From CAZIXN01 sp039180415 (GTDB lineage Bacteria > Planctomycetota > Phycisphaerae > Phycisphaerales > Phycisphaeraceae), in contig JBCDDH010000020.1 in the NCBI GenBank assembly GCA_039180415.1, forward strand, positions 1-48,129: a stretch of 48,129 bases of DNA, read 5' to 3'. Position numbers and translations under genes: made by a program. Positions within the stretch are counted from its first letter, which is position 1, and every line of letters starts with the position of its first letter. Shown here piece after piece: positions 15,503 to 25,753 of this stretch. The notes beneath the pieces were generated by a model. The model was not told where the DNA came from. It ran no database searches and saw only the letters and a program-made list of their open reading frames with translations.

Positions 15503-16915
15503 TCAGCGAGCGAGCCGGAGGCCGGCGAACTGCCAGCGGGATTCGGGCGCGAAGAAGTTGCGGTAGCCGGGCCGGGCGTGGGAGATCGGCGTGGCGCACG
15601 AGCCGCCGCGGAGCACGTACTGGTTGCACATGAACTTGCCGTTGTATTCGCCGAGCGCTCCGGGGAGCGGGGTATAGCCCGGGTAAGGCGAATAGCTCGA
15701 CGCGGTCCATTCCCAGAGACCGCCCAAAGCGTGTTGTAAGCCGGTCGAACCGTCGGCGGCAGGTCGAGGGTGGAACCGCTGGTCGTCCATCATCGGCCCG
15801 CGGGCCGGGTCGCCGGCGTCGGGCGACAGGTGCACGGGGTGGGTCTGCGACACGGCGTGCTCCCACTCGAATTCGGTGGGCAGGCGGGCCCCGGCCCACC
15901 GCGCGAAGGCGTCGGCTTCGAAGTAGCTCAAGTGCGACACGGGCTCGCCGGGGGTCAGAGCCCGCGGCCCGGCGAGCGTGAACTCGGACCAGCCGTCGAC
16001 GCCGGGCGGCGCCTCGATCTCTAAATCGCGCTGGTTGCCTTGGGCGCCTTCGCGGAACCAGTACAGCGGCTGAGTGATTTGGTTTTGCTGGACCCAAGCG
16101 AAACCCAGTGCGAGCCAAAGCTCGTGGCGCTCGTAACCGCCGTCGGCGATGAACTCCGCAAACCGAGCGTTGGTGACGCAGCGGTCGGCCAGCTGGAAGT
16201 CGCTGAGGTAGACGCGGTGGCGAGGGTGCTCGTTGTCGAAGCTGAAGCCTTGCTCGACGCCAGGGTGCCCGATATCGCTAAGGCCACCTTGAAAGTCGAT
16301 CCAATTCGGCGTCGCGATCGCACGGCTATCGGGCTGGTTTTCGCTTGCTTCGCCGAGCAGGTCGTCGCGGTACGCCGGCAGGAGCGGGTTGCAGGACAGG
16401 TTGTACTTCAGGTCGGTGACCATGAGTTCCTGGTGCTGCTGCTCATGGTGGAGGCCGAGCTCGAGCACGTCGGCGGCCCGAGCGAAGCTTTCGTCGGGAG
16501 CGTCGTCGAAGAATCGGCTGATGCGCTCGTCGACCACGCGACGGTATTCGTAGGCTTCCTCGACGGTGGGCCGGGAGATGAGGCCGCGGTTGGGACGGCA
16601 ATGCATCGGACCGGCGGTGTTGTAGTAGCTGTTGAACAGGAAGTAGTACGACCGGCGGTACGGCTCGTAGTTCGGCGCGAACGGCTCGAGCACGAACTTC
16701 TCGAAGAACCACGCGGTGTGGGCGAGGTGCCACTTGGTGGGGCTGGCGTTCTCGTGGGCCTGCAGCACGTAGTCTTCGACGTGCAGCGGTTCGCAAAAGG
16801 CTTCCGTGGTGGCGCGGACGTGGGCGAACCGGCGACGCAGATCCTCACGGCGCTTATCGGCGGGCGGGTCGGCGGGATGTTCGGCCCGTGCGGGGGGCGG
16901 GGTGAGCGTGGCCAT
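15503..16915 (-). CDS. egtB: Hercynylcysteine/hercynyl-glutamylcysteine sulfoxide synthase
   Basis: Non-haem iron enzyme joining hercynine to a cysteine thiol with oxygen, second step of ergothioneine formation. Seen: DinB-like N-terminal domain with SPTKWHLAHTAWFFEKFVL and the iron ligands in ELGLHHEQQHQELM, then an FGE-sulfatase domain with WIDFQGGLSDIGH, FSFDNEHPRHRVYLSDFQLA, RLPTEFEWEHAV, GGLWEWTASSYSPYPGY and the terminal VLRGGSCATPISHARPGYRN-F. Length 470. ATG 16915 (MATLTPPPARAE) is preferred over upstream in-frame starts that would overlap the divergent gene at 16998. Whether the sulfur donor is cysteine or gamma-glutamylcysteine cannot be told by eye. Confidence 0.93.
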   Translation of the reverse strand: MATLTPPPARAEHPADPPADKRREDLRRRFAHVRATTEAFCEPLHVEDYVLQAHENASPTKWHLAHTAWFFEKFVLEPFAPNYEPYRRSYYFLFNSYYNTAGPMHCRPNRGLISRPTVEEAYEYRRVVDERISRFFDDAPDESFARAADVLELGLHHEQQHQELMVTDLKYNLSCNPLLPAYRDDLLGEASENQPDSRAIATPNWIDFQGGLSDIGHPGVEQGFSFDNEHPRHRVYLSDFQLADRCVTNARFAEFIADGGYERHELWLALGFAWVQQNQITQPLYWFREGAQGNQRDLEIEAPPGVDGWSEFTLAGPRALTPGEPVSHLSYFEADAFARWAGARLPTEFEWEHAVSQTHPVHLSPDAGDPARGPMMDDQRFHPRPAADGSTGLQHALGGLWEWTASSYSPYPGYTPLPGALGEYNGKFMCNQYVLRGGSCATPISHARPGYRNFFAPESRWQFAGLRLAR

Positions 16916-16997
16916 AGGCGTCTCCGGCGAACGGCACGGTAGGCGCGCGATCGATCGGGCGCGTTTATCTCCGATGAGAAGCCGGTAAGTTCGGGGG

Positions 16998-17573
16998 ATG
17001 ACCGACCCGTCACCCGCCGATCGCCAGTTCGTCTCCCGCGGCGGTCTCAAGCTCGACGCGGCGTTGGACGCGTTCGCGGTGGACGCAAGGGGGCAGACGT
17101 GTGCGGACCTGGGATGCTCGACGGGCGGGTTCGTGGACTGCCTGTTGCAACGCGGAGCGGCCCGGGTCTTCGCGGTGGACACGGCGTACGGCGAACTGGC
17201 GTGGAAGCTGCGGCAAGACGAACGCGTGGTCGTCCTGGAACGGACCAACGCGCTGCACGCCCCCCCGCCGCCGGACGCGCAAGGCCGCTGCGACCTCGTG
17301 ACCTTGGACCTGGGCTGGACCAAGCAGGACAAAGCCCTGCCGGCCGTGCTGCCGTGGTTGGCGGACGGCGGAACGGTCGTGACCTTGATCAAGCCGCACT
17401 ACGAATCGGGGCAACACCGGCTCAGCGACGAGAAAGCGAAACGGATCACGGACGAAGTGGTCGCGCGTTTCCCCGAATGGGGTTGGGCGTTGCGGGGGTT
17501 GAAGCCGAGCGCCGTACGCGGGGGCAAGGGCAAGAACCTCGAATATCTGGCGTGCTTAGAACGGACGCGGTGA
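16998..17573 (+). CDS. TlyA-like RNA methyltransferase without S4 domain
   Basis: Probable 2'-O-ribose methyltransferase of the TlyA/FtsJ fold acting on rRNA. Seen: the family's opening SRGGLKLDAALDAF, the SAM site CADLGCSTGGFVDCLLQ, YGELAWKLRQDERVVVLERT, and the late VTLIKPHYESG with the lysine of the K-D-K-E set. At 191 residues it lacks the N-terminal S4 RNA-binding domain of true TlyA (about 260-270 residues). It therefore either relies on a separate RNA-binding partner or is a shortened variant; the first motif begins at residue 10, so the S4 part is not hidden upstream (EgtB runs the other way 82 bases away). Convergent with the MFS gene. Confidence 0.82.
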   Translation: MTDPSPADRQFVSRGGLKLDAALDAFAVDARGQTCADLGCSTGGFVDCLLQRGAARVFAVDTAYGELAWKLRQDERVVVLERTNALHAPPPPDAQGRCDLVTLDLGWTKQDKALPAVLPWLADGGTVVTLIKPHYESGQHRLSDEKAKRITDEVVARFPEWGWALRGLKPSAVRGGKGKNLEYLACLERTR

Positions 17574-17607
17574 GCGACCACGAGCCACCAATACGGGTCG
17601 CTGACCA

Positions 17608-19059
17608 TCACTCCATATCGCGAGCGGCGTCGCGGCCTTCGCGGCGGAGCTTGCGGTTGAGACTCCAGAACCCCAGCCAGGAAACCGTGACCGTCACGGT
17701 GGTGATCGCGAAGACGCCGGCTCCGATCCCCCCCCACCCCGCGATTTGGGCGTCGACGCCGGGCAAGCGGAAGGGGCCCCAACCGGTGAGCAACAGCGTC
17801 CCGAGGAAGGGCGCGAAGACCCCGCGGACGCCGGTGAGCGCCTGGTGGATGCCCATGTAGAGCGCGACGAGTCGGCGGTCGGCGAAGTCGTTGTGGCCCA
17901 ACTGCCAGGCGAGCATGCCGCCGCCCCGCGCGACGCCGTGCGCCGCGGACGCGGCGTACATCAACGGCACCCAGCCCAACCACGCGGCGAGGCCGTTGAG
18001 GCTCTGGTTGATCACCCACGTCACGCCGTGGATCACGCGGAAGCGGGTGATGTGCAGGCCGTCCAACCACCGCGCCCACCACGGCATCGCGACGACCGCG
18101 AGGCCCAGCGGGATCGTCGCGTTGAGCAGCATGCCCTGGAAGTTCTCGCTGGGCGTGTCCTTGAGCGCGTTGATCACGAACAGCGCGAACGCCGTCGCGC
18201 CCGCCATGTTGCCCACGCCCGCCAGGAACTGCCAGACCATGTAGGTGCGGAAGTTACGATCGTGCCGAAGGACCGACAACGCGTTGTGCGGCCGGCCGTT
18301 GGGTTGCAGCGGCGTTTCGGCCTGCTCCGGCTGCTGCTCGTCACGGAGCAACGCGCGTTCGCCGCGGACGCGTATCCGCCAAAAGCTCAGCACGCCCAAG
18401 GCGCCGAGCATCGCGGAAAACGGGTAGAGCACGCGGAACAGCTCCGCGTTGGCGTCGAGCAACGGGCCGACCGCGACCGGCCATACGGCGAGGATCAGCG
18501 ACGCGAGGGTGACGAAGCGCGCCGTCGCCTGGCCCCGCACCGACCGCGCGTAGTTCATCCGCCAGATCGTGCTCCGCAGCGCCACCATGCCGGCCATGCA
18601 CACCCGGCCGAGCACGACAATCAACACCAGCATCCCCGGGCCGATCCCCCCCGTCGGCAAGAGCGCCACCGACGCGACGAGCATCAGCAGCACCGCCATG
18701 ATCAGCGTCGTAAACGCGATCTTCGCCTTGCCCCGGGAGAGACGGGCCCAGAGCAGTGAGGTGACGTTGGCGAACATCGGCGCCGCGAAGATCGCGGCGA
18801 AGCCCAAGTCGCTGACGTTGAAGATGGTCTTGCTGACCACGCCGACGACGCCGCCCTCGAGCATCGCCACGGCGAACGGCAGCGTGCCGGCGGTAACCAG
18901 CTCGCGCGCGAAGGCCGGGCGAGACATAGCCGGTTGACGAGCGGGAGAAAAATATCGGAACGCGCGATCGAGCAAGGACCTCACGATAGCCGGGGCGGCT
19001 GGGGTACCGACGGGCGGGCAGATAAGAGGCGCCCGCGTTGGGTTTTGGTTTGGAGGCAT
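17608..19059 (-). CDS. Major facilitator superfamily transporter
   Basis: Polytopic inner-membrane carrier, 483 residues with about 12 hydrophobic segments. MFS marks include LLWARLSRGKAKIAF (loop 2-3), RVCMAGMVALRSTIWRMNYA, and a second half opening with LRHDRNFRTYMVWQFLAG. The N-terminal 45 residues are polar and unusual (MPPNQNPTRAPLI). ATG at 19059 follows GGAGG-like bases; a possible internal start is MSRPAFARELVT at residue 45. The substrate is unknown. Probably single-gene; its promoter region holds nothing striking and is followed upstream by the outer-membrane gene's terminator. Confidence 0.75.
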   Translation of the reverse strand: MPPNQNPTRAPLICPPVGTPAAPAIVRSLLDRAFRYFSPARQPAMSRPAFARELVTAGTLPFAVAMLEGGVVGVVSKTIFNVSDLGFAAIFAAPMFANVTSLLWARLSRGKAKIAFTTLIMAVLLMLVASVALLPTGGIGPGMLVLIVVLGRVCMAGMVALRSTIWRMNYARSVRGQATARFVTLASLILAVWPVAVGPLLDANAELFRVLYPFSAMLGALGVLSFWRIRVRGERALLRDEQQPEQAETPLQPNGRPHNALSVLRHDRNFRTYMVWQFLAGVGNMAGATAFALFVINALKDTPSENFQGMLLNATIPLGLAVVAMPWWARWLDGLHITRFRVIHGVTWVINQSLNGLAAWLGWVPLMYAASAAHGVARGGGMLAWQLGHNDFADRRLVALYMGIHQALTGVRGVFAPFLGTLLLTGWGPFRLPGVDAQIAGWGGIGAGVFAITTVTVTVSWLGFWSLNRKLRREGRDAARDME

Positions 19060-19133
19060 CGCGGTTGAACGATCGTTCCGCGCGTATCGCCATGCGGTGA
19101 CGGCGTTGGCCTCAAGAGCTTTGCCGGAAAACC

Positions 19134-19168
19134 AAAAAAACCGGCGGTGCGCGAGACGCATCGCCGGT
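19134..19168 (-). terminator. Rho-independent terminator of the outer-membrane protein gene
   Basis: On the minus strand: ACCGGCG (19168-19162) pairs with CGCCGGT (19146-19140), followed by a run of Ts (19140-19134 read as A on the plus strand), 30 bases beyond the stop of the outer-membrane gene. Confidence 0.8.
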
Positions 19169-19198
19169 CTAGGAGGAGAGAGCGAGTTGGAAGCGGGC

Positions 19199-20110
19199 TC
19201 AGAAGTCCAGCTTCAGAGACAGCGTCCAGCGGTAGCCGAAGAGGTCTTCGTTCTCGAGCAGCGGGAACTCATAGGCGAAGCGGAAGGCGAGGTTGTCCAG
19301 GGGGCGGGTCTCGCCGCCGAAGCCGATGGTGATGACGTCTTCGGATTGTCCGCCGCCGAGGTTGGCGACGTCCACGCCGTTGAAGGTCAGCGGGGCGTTG
19401 TCGCCTTCCTCGACGGTGTGGTAGCCGTTGAGCTCGACGACGGGGCTGAACAATTCGTGGAGGTAGTAGTCGGCCCGTGCGTGCCAAAAGATCGAGGTCG
19501 AATCGCCGAGCGGGTCTTCGGCGTCGGTGGGGATGATGACGTTGATGGTCGCGCCGGTGTGGAGCTTGCCGAAGCCCTTGTCGATCGACGCCCAGATGCG
19601 GGCTTCGTCGTCTTCCTGGAGCGCCTCGTCGTCGCCGATACCCAGTTCGTAGCCGACGCCGACCGCGACGTGCAGGTCGTTTTCCCAGTCTTGGATGACG
19701 GCGTACTTCAGGCCGGCCGCGAGGTCGAAGGGGCCGTCGTCCTTGATGGCGCCGGTTTCAAAGTCGGCATAGCCGTCTTTGTAGGCGACGAGTTGGAGCC
19801 GGTCGGTAAGCGCGACGCGAACCTGAAGCGCGACGGCGTTTGCGCGGCCGCCGCCGACGCCGCCGGGTATACCCGCGGAGGGGAAGTCGTGGTAGAGGTA
19901 CCAGGCACGCAGGTCGGTCGTGATGAATGAATCCTCGTGATAGAACGGAGAAGTGATGGGGGCGACGTGCCGCTGTTCGGGCGGCTCGGCGATGCCCGCG
20001 GGGTTGGGGTCGCCGAAGAGGACGAAGTCGGCGTGCTGGGCCCAGGCGGGGGCGGCGAGGGCCGCCGCCGCGAACGCGGAAGAGGCGGTCAGGGTCCGTG
20101 CGAGAGTCAT
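19199..20110 (-). CDS. Outer-membrane beta-barrel-type protein, unknown substrate
   Basis: 303 residues with a clear signal peptide (SSAFAAAALAAPAWAQ at about 10-25). The mature part alternates short hydrophobic and polar strands such as VALQVRVALTDRLQLVAYKD, GLKYAVIQDWENDLHVAVGV and RADYYLHELFSPVVELNGYH. It ends in a final strand with terminal phenylalanine, LSLKLDF, as in outer-membrane barrels. It resembles the 'transporter' outer-membrane family of unknown function found in planctomycetes. The start ATG at 20110 follows an AGGAG-like site (CAAGGAGCC). Divergent from rrf2 and the cbb3 locus; the palindromic site at 20153-20178 sits in its promoter region, suggesting control by the Rrf2 protein. 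Confidence 0.75.
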   Translation of the reverse strand: MTLARTLTASSAFAAAALAAPAWAQHADFVLFGDPNPAGIAEPPEQRHVAPITSPFYHEDSFITTDLRAWYLYHDFPSAGIPGGVGGGRANAVALQVRVALTDRLQLVAYKDGYADFETGAIKDDGPFDLAAGLKYAVIQDWENDLHVAVGVGYELGIGDDEALQEDDEARIWASIDKGFGKLHTGATINVIIPTDAEDPLGDSTSIFWHARADYYLHELFSPVVELNGYHTVEEGDNAPLTFNGVDVANLGGGQSEDVITIGFGGETRPLDNLAFRFAYEFPLLENEDLFGYRWTLSLKLDF

Positions 20111-20152
20111 GATCCGGGGCTCCTTGATGTGGGGAGGATTGAAGCAACAAAG

Positions 20153-20178
20153 ATTAGCAGATATTTTTATCTGTTAAT
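20153..20178. promoter_or_regulatory. Long inverted repeat, Rrf2-type operator candidate
   Basis: Arms ATTAgCAGATA (20153-20163) and TATCTGtTAAT (20168-20178) around a TTTT centre: 11-base arms with one mismatch. Size and AT-rich character match operators of Rrf2-family regulators. It is 43 bases from the outer-membrane gene's ATG on the minus strand. The half-site AGATATT recurs at 20299-20305 beside the presumed rrf2 promoter. Confidence 0.5.
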
Positions 20179-20262
20179 AGTCTTTTAGTCCAGCATTTCA
20201 ACTTTTTCGACGGGATGGGATGGGATGGGGGGAAAAATTACTAATTGGATGCATTTATCTCA

Positions 20263-20291
20263 TTGACGGGCGGTGGTCCGGTCGATATCCT
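20263..20291 (+). promoter_or_regulatory. Candidate sigma-70 promoter of the rrf2-cco locus
   Basis: TTGACG (20263-20268), 17 bases, then TATCCT (20286-20291), about 115 bases before the rrf2 ATG. GACTAAAAGATATT directly downstream contains the AGATATT half-site shared with the palindrome at 20153-20178, and its GACTAAAAG is the inverse of CTTTTAGTC at 20181-20189. The remaining part of the 296-base intergenic region holds a G-run motif (20212-20232) and nothing else recognisable. Confidence 0.4.
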
Positions 20292-20406
20292 GACTAAAAG
20301 ATATTGAGGTCCTCAAGTCGATCTCACCACTCATGGCGTTCAGAATCGCCCCTCGACCTTCGTTTTACCCAGGCCTGTCGCACGGGCCGCTTCCCGTCGA
20401 GCCACC

Positions 20407-20850
20407 ATGGCCGTTTCCCAAACCGCGGATTACGCCCTCCGGGCCGTCGTCTGGTTGGCTCACGCGTGGTCGCCCCAAGGGGGAACGCCGCAGACCGCGC
20501 CTCAGCTCGCCGAGGCCACCGGCGTGCCCGCGTCGTATCTGCCCAAGGTGCTCCAGCCGCTCATCCGCTCGGGGATTGCGGCGGGGCAGCGCGGGCTGCA
20601 CGGCGGGTACTCCCTGCAATGCGACCCGGCCGAGTTGTCGGTCTGGGACGTCTTGCAGTGTGTAGACCCGGCCCCGACGACCCCGGAACGTCCCAGCCCG
20701 AACGAAACCGCGAACCCCAGCGTTCCCCCGCCTTCGGTGCCGGGGCTGGTCGCGTTGGACCGCCTGCTGCACAACGTCCTGGACGACGAACAACGCCGCT
20801 TCGCCCAAACGCCCATCGCGTCCCTGCTCAACGGAAACCACGCGGCCTGA
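20407..20850 (+). CDS. Rrf2-family transcriptional regulator
   Basis: Winged-helix regulator, 147 residues. Seen: MAVSQTADYALRAVVWLA at the N-terminus, QLAEATGVPASYLPKVLQPLIRSGI (first part; recognition helix), GLHGGYSLQCDPAELSVWDV. Iron-sulfur Rrf2 members (IscR, NsrR) use three cysteines in the loop after this region; here only two cysteines are nearby (LQCDP, LQCVDP) and the loop is proline-rich without cysteines. A cluster-free or altered sensing mode is therefore likely. It lies 60 bases upstream of ccoNO on the same strand, so it probably regulates the cbb3 oxidase and the divergent outer-membrane gene in response to oxygen or nitrogen oxides (inference). Start: ATG 20407, family-like; an upstream extension to 20304 lacks similarity. 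Confidence 0.88.
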   Translation: MAVSQTADYALRAVVWLAHAWSPQGGTPQTAPQLAEATGVPASYLPKVLQPLIRSGIAAGQRGLHGGYSLQCDPAELSVWDVLQCVDPAPTTPERPSPNETANPSVPPPSVPGLVALDRLLHNVLDDEQRRFAQTPIASLLNGNHAA

Positions 20851-20910
20851 ACCGCCGCCGCTTGCTTTGCCTTTTCGACTTCTCCCCGATCCGCCCCTGA
20901 GGCCCCACGC

Positions 20911-23348
<2,438 letters not shown>

Positions 23349-23349
<1 letters not shown>

Positions 23350-23531
23350 TGTTCAAGGACATCCTTTCGGACGCCAACCTGACCGCCTTCGCGACGTGGG
23401 GCCTGGTCATCTTCGTAGCTGTGTTCGTCGGCGTGACGATCTGGGCGCTCACCCGCCCCAAAAAGACCGTCGACCAGTGGTCCGGCATCCCGCTGAAGGA
23501 AGGCACCGAACCCGTGGAACCGCGGAAGTAG
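23349..23531 (+). CDS. ccoQ: CcoQ-like small cbb3 oxidase subunit
   Basis: 60 residues with one membrane helix (ATWGLVIFVAVFVGVTIWAL) followed by a short polar tail with the family-like RPKKTVDQWSGIPL. CcoQ stabilises the CcoNOP complex. Its ATG overlaps the ccoNO stop (ATGA), indicating translational coupling. Assignment rests on size, topology and position. Confidence 0.85.
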
Positions 23532-23605
23532 CCCCCCGACGTGTCGTAACGAAAGACCGATTTCCAACCCGATCTCTGACCCCCGTTCCCTGAACCCTTC
23601 ACGCC

Positions 23606-24208
23606 ATGAGCACGCTCAACCCCAACCCACCCGCCGACGACGCGAACGCCCCCGTGATGGGCGACCACACGTACGACGGCATCCAGGAATACGACAACCC
23701 GATCCCCGGCTGGTGGAAGTGGTTGTTCATCGCCACGATCGTCTTCACGCCGATCTATATCGTTTGGTTCCACGCCCCGGGCATGGGCCGCGACCTGATC
23801 GGGCGGTACGACCGGGCCTACGCCGCGAACCTCGAACGCAAATTCGGCGGCATGGCCCCGCTGGGCGACCCCGAGGCCGACGTGCTGCTTTACATGAACG
23901 ACGCCGAATGGCGGCCCGTGGGCGTGGCGACTTTCGCCAGCAACTGCGCGACCTGCCACGGAGCAGACGGCTCGGGCGGCTCGGGCCCGAACCTCACCGA
24001 CGAGGCCTTCCTAAACGTCAAGACCGCCGGCGACCTGGTCGAGGTCTTGAACAACGGCGCCGCCGGCGGCGCGATGCCCGCGTGGAGCACCCGCCTGCAC
24101 CCCAACGCGATCGTGCTCACCGCCGCCTACGTCGCGCACATGCGGGGCCAGAACATCTCCGGCGGCAAGGCCGCCGAGGGCGACCCGATCCCCGCGTGGG
24201 GCGAGTGA
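23606..24208 (+). CDS. ccoP: cbb3 oxidase cytochrome c subunit CcoP, single-haem form
   Basis: Membrane-anchored cytochrome c that passes electrons to CcoO. N-terminus: YDGIQEYDNPIPGWWKWLF, the classic CcoP opening, then one helix and a periplasmic domain with one CXXCH (CATCH, C114-H118) and the methionine ligand in GGAMPAW. Proteobacterial CcoP has two haem sites in about 300 residues; this one has one in 200, so the first electron acceptor domain is missing or supplied by another cytochrome. The 74-base gap from ccoQ and the 78-base repeat-bearing gap to ccoG are the widest in the cco locus. Confidence 0.92.
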   Translation: MSTLNPNPPADDANAPVMGDHTYDGIQEYDNPIPGWWKWLFIATIVFTPIYIVWFHAPGMGRDLIGRYDRAYAANLERKFGGMAPLGDPEADVLLYMNDAEWRPVGVATFASNCATCHGADGSGGSGPNLTDEAFLNVKTAGDLVEVLNNGAAGGAMPAWSTRLHPNAIVLTAAYVAHMRGQNISGGKAAEGDPIPAWGE

Positions 24209-24274
24209 ATTTCAGATGTTTGATTTCAGATGTGAAGTGGGCGAGCGGCCCGCGCATCTGAGCACATCTGAAAT
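24209..24274. repeat. Inverted/direct ATTTCAGATGT repeat cluster between ccoP and ccoG
   Basis: ATTTCAGATGT occurs directly at 24209-24219 and 24223-24233, and inverted as ACATCTGAAAT at 24264-24274, with further CTGAAATCT derivatives up to the ccoG ATG at 24287. The two arms enclose a GC-rich 30-base loop. It can fold into a stem-loop in the mRNA. Similar short TTTCAGAT-type repeats are dispersed in many genomes; origin here is unknown. Confidence 0.6.
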
Positions 24275-24286
24275 CTGAAATCTCAA

Positions 24287-25753
24287 ATGGAAAATTCTCT
24301 TCTCCAACCCGAAGAACGCGTGCTCAGCACCCTGGAGGCCGACGGTTCGCGCCGTTGGCTGTACCCGCGTCTCTCGAAGGGCAACTGGTGGAAGCGTCGC
24401 CGCAATTTCGCGTATTTCCTGATCGCGTTTTTTCTGGCCCTGCCGTGGGTCCGTGTCGGGGGCGAGCCGATCGTCTTGCTCGACATCGCCGACCGCCAGT
24501 TCCACGTCCTCGGCCAAACGTTCCTGCCGACCGACACGGTGCTGCTGGCGATCCTCGTGCTCATGGCGGGCGTGTCGGTGTTCTTCTTCACCGCGGTGTT
24601 CGGCCGGGTGTTCTGCGGGTGGTTCTGCCCGCACAGCGTGTACCTCGAGTTCGTCTACCGGCCGATCGAACGCTTCTTCACCGGGCGGGTCGGCGTCGGC
24701 GGCAAGCCCACCAAACAAATCGCCGGTTGGAAGAAGCCCGCGATGTACGCGGTGTTTCTCGTGATTTCGATCCACCTCGCGCAGACGTTCGTGAGCTACT
24801 TCGTCGGCGCGTACCAGCTCAGCAAATGGATCTGGTTCAGCTGGCCGTGGGAGCACCCGGTCGCCTTCGGCGTCGTCGCGGTCTGCACCGCGTGGATCAT
24901 GTGGGACATGGCCTTCTGGCGCGAGCAGATGTGCATCGTCGGCTGCCCCTACGGGCGGTTCCAGAGCGTCATGCTCGACCGCCAATCGTCGGTCGTCACG
25001 TACGATCCGCAGCGCGGCGAACCGCGCGGCAAGCCGCGGCGTGCCAAGAAGGGGAGCGACACGCCGCTGCCCGTGCTGGGCGACTGCATCGACTGCGGCA
25101 TGTGCGTTCACGTCTGCCCCACCGGCATCGACATCCGCGACGGCCTTCAGCTCGAGTGCATCCACTGCACCCAATGCATCGACGCCTGCGACACGGTGAT
25201 GGACCAGGTCAAGCGACCGCGCGGCCTGATCCGTTACGCATCGCAGGCGGAAATCGACGGGGAACTCAAGAAGTTCCTGCGTCCACGCGTCGTGCTCTAC
25301 CCGGCCGTGTTGGCCGTGCTCTCGGGGTTGTTCGGTTTCGCGTTGCTCAGCCAGCCGACGACCGACCTGACCGTGCTGCGCGGCATGGGTCGGCCGTTCG
25401 CCGTGCTCGAATCCGGCGAGTTTGCCGGACAGATCGAGAACCAACTCCAGGTCAAACTCGTCAACCGCACCGCCGAGCCGCGCACCTATCGCATCGCCGC
25501 CCACGCGCTGGACGCCGACGGGCGACCCGGCGAAAGGCTCGAACTCCGCCGCACGACCGACGCGGCGATCACGCTCGAGCCCTCGCAGATCCACACCGAG
25601 CCGGTGCGTTTGTTGATCGACCCCGCCGCGTACGACCGCGGCCGACTCGACGCCGTCGTCGTCGTCACCGACGACGTGGGCGACGACGTGCAAGAGGCCG
25701 TGCTGCTCCGAGGCCCGGCCACCCGCCCTAACCCCACCCCGGACCCGTCATGA
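24287..25753 (+). CDS. ccoG: Cytochrome c oxidase accessory ferredoxin-like protein
   Basis: Membrane iron-sulfur protein (FixG/RdxA family) thought to reduce copper during cbb3 assembly. Seen: several helices, FCGWFCPHSVYLE, two ferredoxin cysteine sets (CIDCGMCVHVCPTGID and CIHCTQCIDACD), then the C-terminal immunoglobulin-like domain (LQVKLVNRTAEPRTYRI). Length 488. ATG 24287 gives MENSLLQPEERVLSTLEADG, the family-like N-terminus. The last codon overlaps the next ATG (ATGA), so coupling with ccoH is probable. Confidence 0.95.
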   Translation: MENSLLQPEERVLSTLEADGSRRWLYPRLSKGNWWKRRRNFAYFLIAFFLALPWVRVGGEPIVLLDIADRQFHVLGQTFLPTDTVLLAILVLMAGVSVFFFTAVFGRVFCGWFCPHSVYLEFVYRPIERFFTGRVGVGGKPTKQIAGWKKPAMYAVFLVISIHLAQTFVSYFVGAYQLSKWIWFSWPWEHPVAFGVVAVCTAWIMWDMAFWREQMCIVGCPYGRFQSVMLDRQSSVVTYDPQRGEPRGKPRRAKKGSDTPLPVLGDCIDCGMCVHVCPTGIDIRDGLQLECIHCTQCIDACDTVMDQVKRPRGLIRYASQAEIDGELKKFLRPRVVLYPAVLAVLSGLFGFALLSQPTTDLTVLRGMGRPFAVLESGEFAGQIENQLQVKLVNRTAEPRTYRIAAHALDADGRPGERLELRRTTDAAITLEPSQIHTEPVRLLIDPAAYDRGRLDAVVVVTDDVGDDVQEAVLLRGPATRPNPTPDPS

